From: a virus
Virus record (IMG/VR): IMGVR_UViG_3300047550_000029
Span: 1-23,119 of that record
Strand: one strand, 5' to 3'
Length of the DNA: 23,119 nucleotides
Every line of letters begins with the position of its first letter. Positions within the stretch are counted from its first letter, which is position 1. Below the pieces are notes generated by a model. That model had not been told where the DNA came from and did not search any database. It saw nothing but the letters and a program-made list of their open reading frames with translations. Positions 22,352 to 23,119 of this stretch are shown here, one piece after another. The translations under genes and the position numbers were made by a program.

Positions 22352-22390
22352 AATCGGGGAGACACCCAAGGAAGGAGCGCCCCAATTGTG
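22349..22390 (-). other. Inverted repeat (RNA hairpin) just upstream of the terminator
   Basis: On the minus strand CACAATTGGGG (22390-22380) can pair with CCCCGATTGTG (22359-22349): 11 base pairs including one G-U, with a 20-base loop. It begins six bases after the stop of the 60-aa gene. Its last three bases (GTG) are also the first three of the terminator stem, so the two helices meet end to end and compete only for those bases. It could protect the 3' end of the upstream transcript or influence the terminator; no protein or ligand site is recognised. Confidence 0.6.
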
Positions 22391-22396
22391 CCAGAT

Positions 22397-22579
22397 TTAT
22401 CTTGCAGACGGAAACAGCAGTTCTGGTTGCTTTTGTGCGCCTTTCACCAGCAACTCTTGCGCTGTCATCTCGACCATGTGTTGCCGACCATAACCCGGTG
22501 AGACAAACTTTCCACGCTTCAGCCAGTGTGGAACCCAGGTGATGCCTCTCAAAACATAACAGTCTGTGGCCAGCTTCAT
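22397..22579 (-). CDS. Small unknown protein, 60 aa
   Basis: I do not recognise this protein. It starts inside the stop of the MazG-like gene (ATGA overlap, 22576-22579), which strongly suggests it is real and translationally coupled. It is basic, has several aromatics in its first half (ITWVPHWLKRGKFVSPGYG) and no obvious membrane segment. It is the last gene before the tandem hairpins and terminator at 22324-22390, so it probably closes the transcript carrying the MazG-like gene. Confidence 0.65.
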   Translation of the reverse strand: MKLATDCYVLRGITWVPHWLKRGKFVSPGYGRQHMVEMTAQELLVKGAQKQPELLFPSAR

Positions 22580-22896
22580 ACGATCGTCTCCTTTATAAAC
22601 ACCCCGTTAGGCATCAGAGTGCCTTTCCGGTCTTTGATTTCGTTATACGCACCTTCCAGGCAATCCAGCATATCCAGCCCTGCAAGCTCACAGAAGTTGA
22701 TCATGCAGACAAGAACATCACCCACAGCGTCAGCAGTCAGAGCAACATCTTTCTTGGCAATCCCGTCTGCAAGTTCACCCATCTCGCTGACCATTTTCAG
22801 GAACTGAGCGTTAGCGGTTGAGTTTGGGATGATCTGTCTGGCCCGACTCCAGCCTACAACTCGGACGTATAGCTCATCGAAAGACATTGTTGCCAT
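22576..22896 (-). CDS. MazG-like nucleotide pyrophosphohydrolase
   Basis: A 106-aa protein with the layout of the all-alpha MazG/NTP-PPase superfamily, whose members hydrolyse NTPs or dNTPs to the monophosphate and pyrophosphate using Mg2+ held by acidic residues. The visible signature is E38-M-G-E41-L followed by D56-A-V-G-D60, i.e. an ExxE pair and a later acidic pair on neighbouring helices. The length fits the short phage forms. The start is well supported: AAGGAG lies 7 bases before ATG. It is followed by the 60-aa gene through an ATGA overlap. Phage MazG proteins are thought to adjust nucleotide pools or host stress signalling; which substrate this one uses cannot be read from the sequence. 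Confidence 0.8.
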   Translation of the reverse strand: MATMSFDELYVRVVGWSRARQIIPNSTANAQFLKMVSEMGELADGIAKKDVALTADAVGDVLVCMINFCELAGLDMLDCLEGAYNEIKDRKGTLMPNGVFIKETIV

Positions 22897-22898
22897 GA

Positions 22899-23119
22899 TC
22901 AGACTCCTTCTGGATTTTTAGGAACTGAGACATGAGTCTGGCTTGTGTTGCCATTTCCACCAACAAATTTTGAGCTTCGTTGTAGTTTTTGCTCAAAAGT
23001 TGGATCCACAGATTTCCAGTCATCTGATTCAGGGTCAGCCAGTGCGACGACCAGTCCACCGGGTTGTTGAGCATCCCAGAGCCTCTTGTTGAACCGGAAT
23101 GCTCGTCTGTCTTCTGAGT
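22899..23119 (-). CDS. C-terminal part of an unknown phage protein, cut by the right window edge
   Basis: This is an open frame of 73 codons that enters from the right edge and ends with TGA two bases before the MazG-like gene. I do not recognise it. The visible part is hydrophilic and ends in a Gly/Asn/Thr-rich segment (FVGGNGNTSQTH) followed by VSVPKNPEGV. I prefer this frame to the competing one starting at 23074: its stop sits just before the next start, the next gene's AAGGAG site lies over its last codons, and many of its codons begin with G, as expected for coding sequence. The competing ORF would overlap the MazG-like gene by 23 bases. No start codon for this frame is visible, so the gene begins outside the window. 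Confidence 0.55.
   Translation of the reverse strand, partial: SEDRRAFRFNKRLWDAQQPGGLVVALADPESDDWKSVDPTFEQKLQRSSKFVGGNGNTSQTHVSVPKNPEGV

Noticed and set aside
22326-22385. N-terminal extension of the glycosyltransferase from TTG 22385
   Set aside because: It would translate the loop and both arms of the terminator and gives a leader unlike the family; TTG 22325 gives the expected start.
22874-23074. A 66-codon minus-strand ORF beginning MLNNPVDWSSHW as the real edge gene
   Set aside because: It overlaps the MazG-like gene and its first codon positions are poor in G; the alternative frame ending at 22899 fits better. Kept as an open question in the findings.
1-23119. CRISPR arrays, tRNA genes, insertion sequences, integrase or attachment sites
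   Set aside because: I saw no spaced direct-repeat array, no cloverleaf-like segment in the very small gaps, and no transposase or integrase motif in any frame.

Overview
The window looks like part of the genome of a lytic-style, short-tailed dsDNA phage (podovirus morphology, class Caudoviricetes). Every gene I can support lies on the minus strand, so the map reads from high to low coordinates. I count 33 genes with almost no intergenic space. The signature genes are a small and a large terminase, a P22-like portal, a scaffold with the usual DELIxxYQ motif, an SU10/DUF5309-type major capsid protein, a head-tail adaptor, a propeller-like tail hub, a glycine-rich tail fibre, and a run of Ala/Gln/Gly-rich internal (ejection) proteins. 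There is no sheath, tube or tape-measure gene. Nothing identifies the host directly. The start sites use parts of a standard TAAGGAGGTGA Shine-Dalgarno sequence, so an ordinary bacterial ribosome is expected; an aquatic proteobacterial host is only a guess.

Layout in transcription order. (1) 23119-22397: end of a metabolic/early block with a partial unknown gene, a MazG-like nucleotide pyrophosphohydrolase and a 60-aa unknown, closed by tandem hairpins and an intrinsic terminator at 22324-22390. (2) 22325-17191: an accessory block with a DXD glycosyltransferase, a second sugar-transferase-like gene, four small genes (one of only 25 codons), a HExxH zincin-domain protein, a 2-oxoglutarate/Fe(II) oxygenase and a ParB-DNA methyltransferase fusion. 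(3) 17210-11352: packaging and head genes (TerS, TerL, a 55-aa coiled-coil protein, portal, a 75-aa protein, scaffold, major capsid), closed by a strong terminator at 11304-11334 directly after the capsid gene. (4) 11301-3706: a small conserved gene, another glycosyltransferase, adaptor, small structural protein, tail fibre, fibre-associated protein, a double-repeat protein, tail hub, a jelly-roll virion protein and a GNAT-like protein. (5) 3743-1: four consecutive internal/ejection-type proteins, the last running off the left edge.

The genes are tied together by ATGA and TGATG stop-start overlaps and by GAGGTGA ribosome sites lying over the previous stop, so translational coupling is probably the main way of setting protein ratios. 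Both terminators sit immediately against the start codon of the next gene; at the first, the 3' arm of the terminator stem also carries the Shine-Dalgarno of that gene. I found no convincing promoter.

The most interesting ideas are: a possible virion-modification set (three sugar-transferase-like genes plus a hydroxylase-type oxygenase); a virion protein with a 22-22-20 residue super-repeat followed by six tryptophans spaced exactly ten residues apart; a long polyglycine-rich tip on the tail fibre; the terminator that hides a ribosome-binding site; and two very small coupled genes. No stretch longer than about 75 bases lacks a gene.
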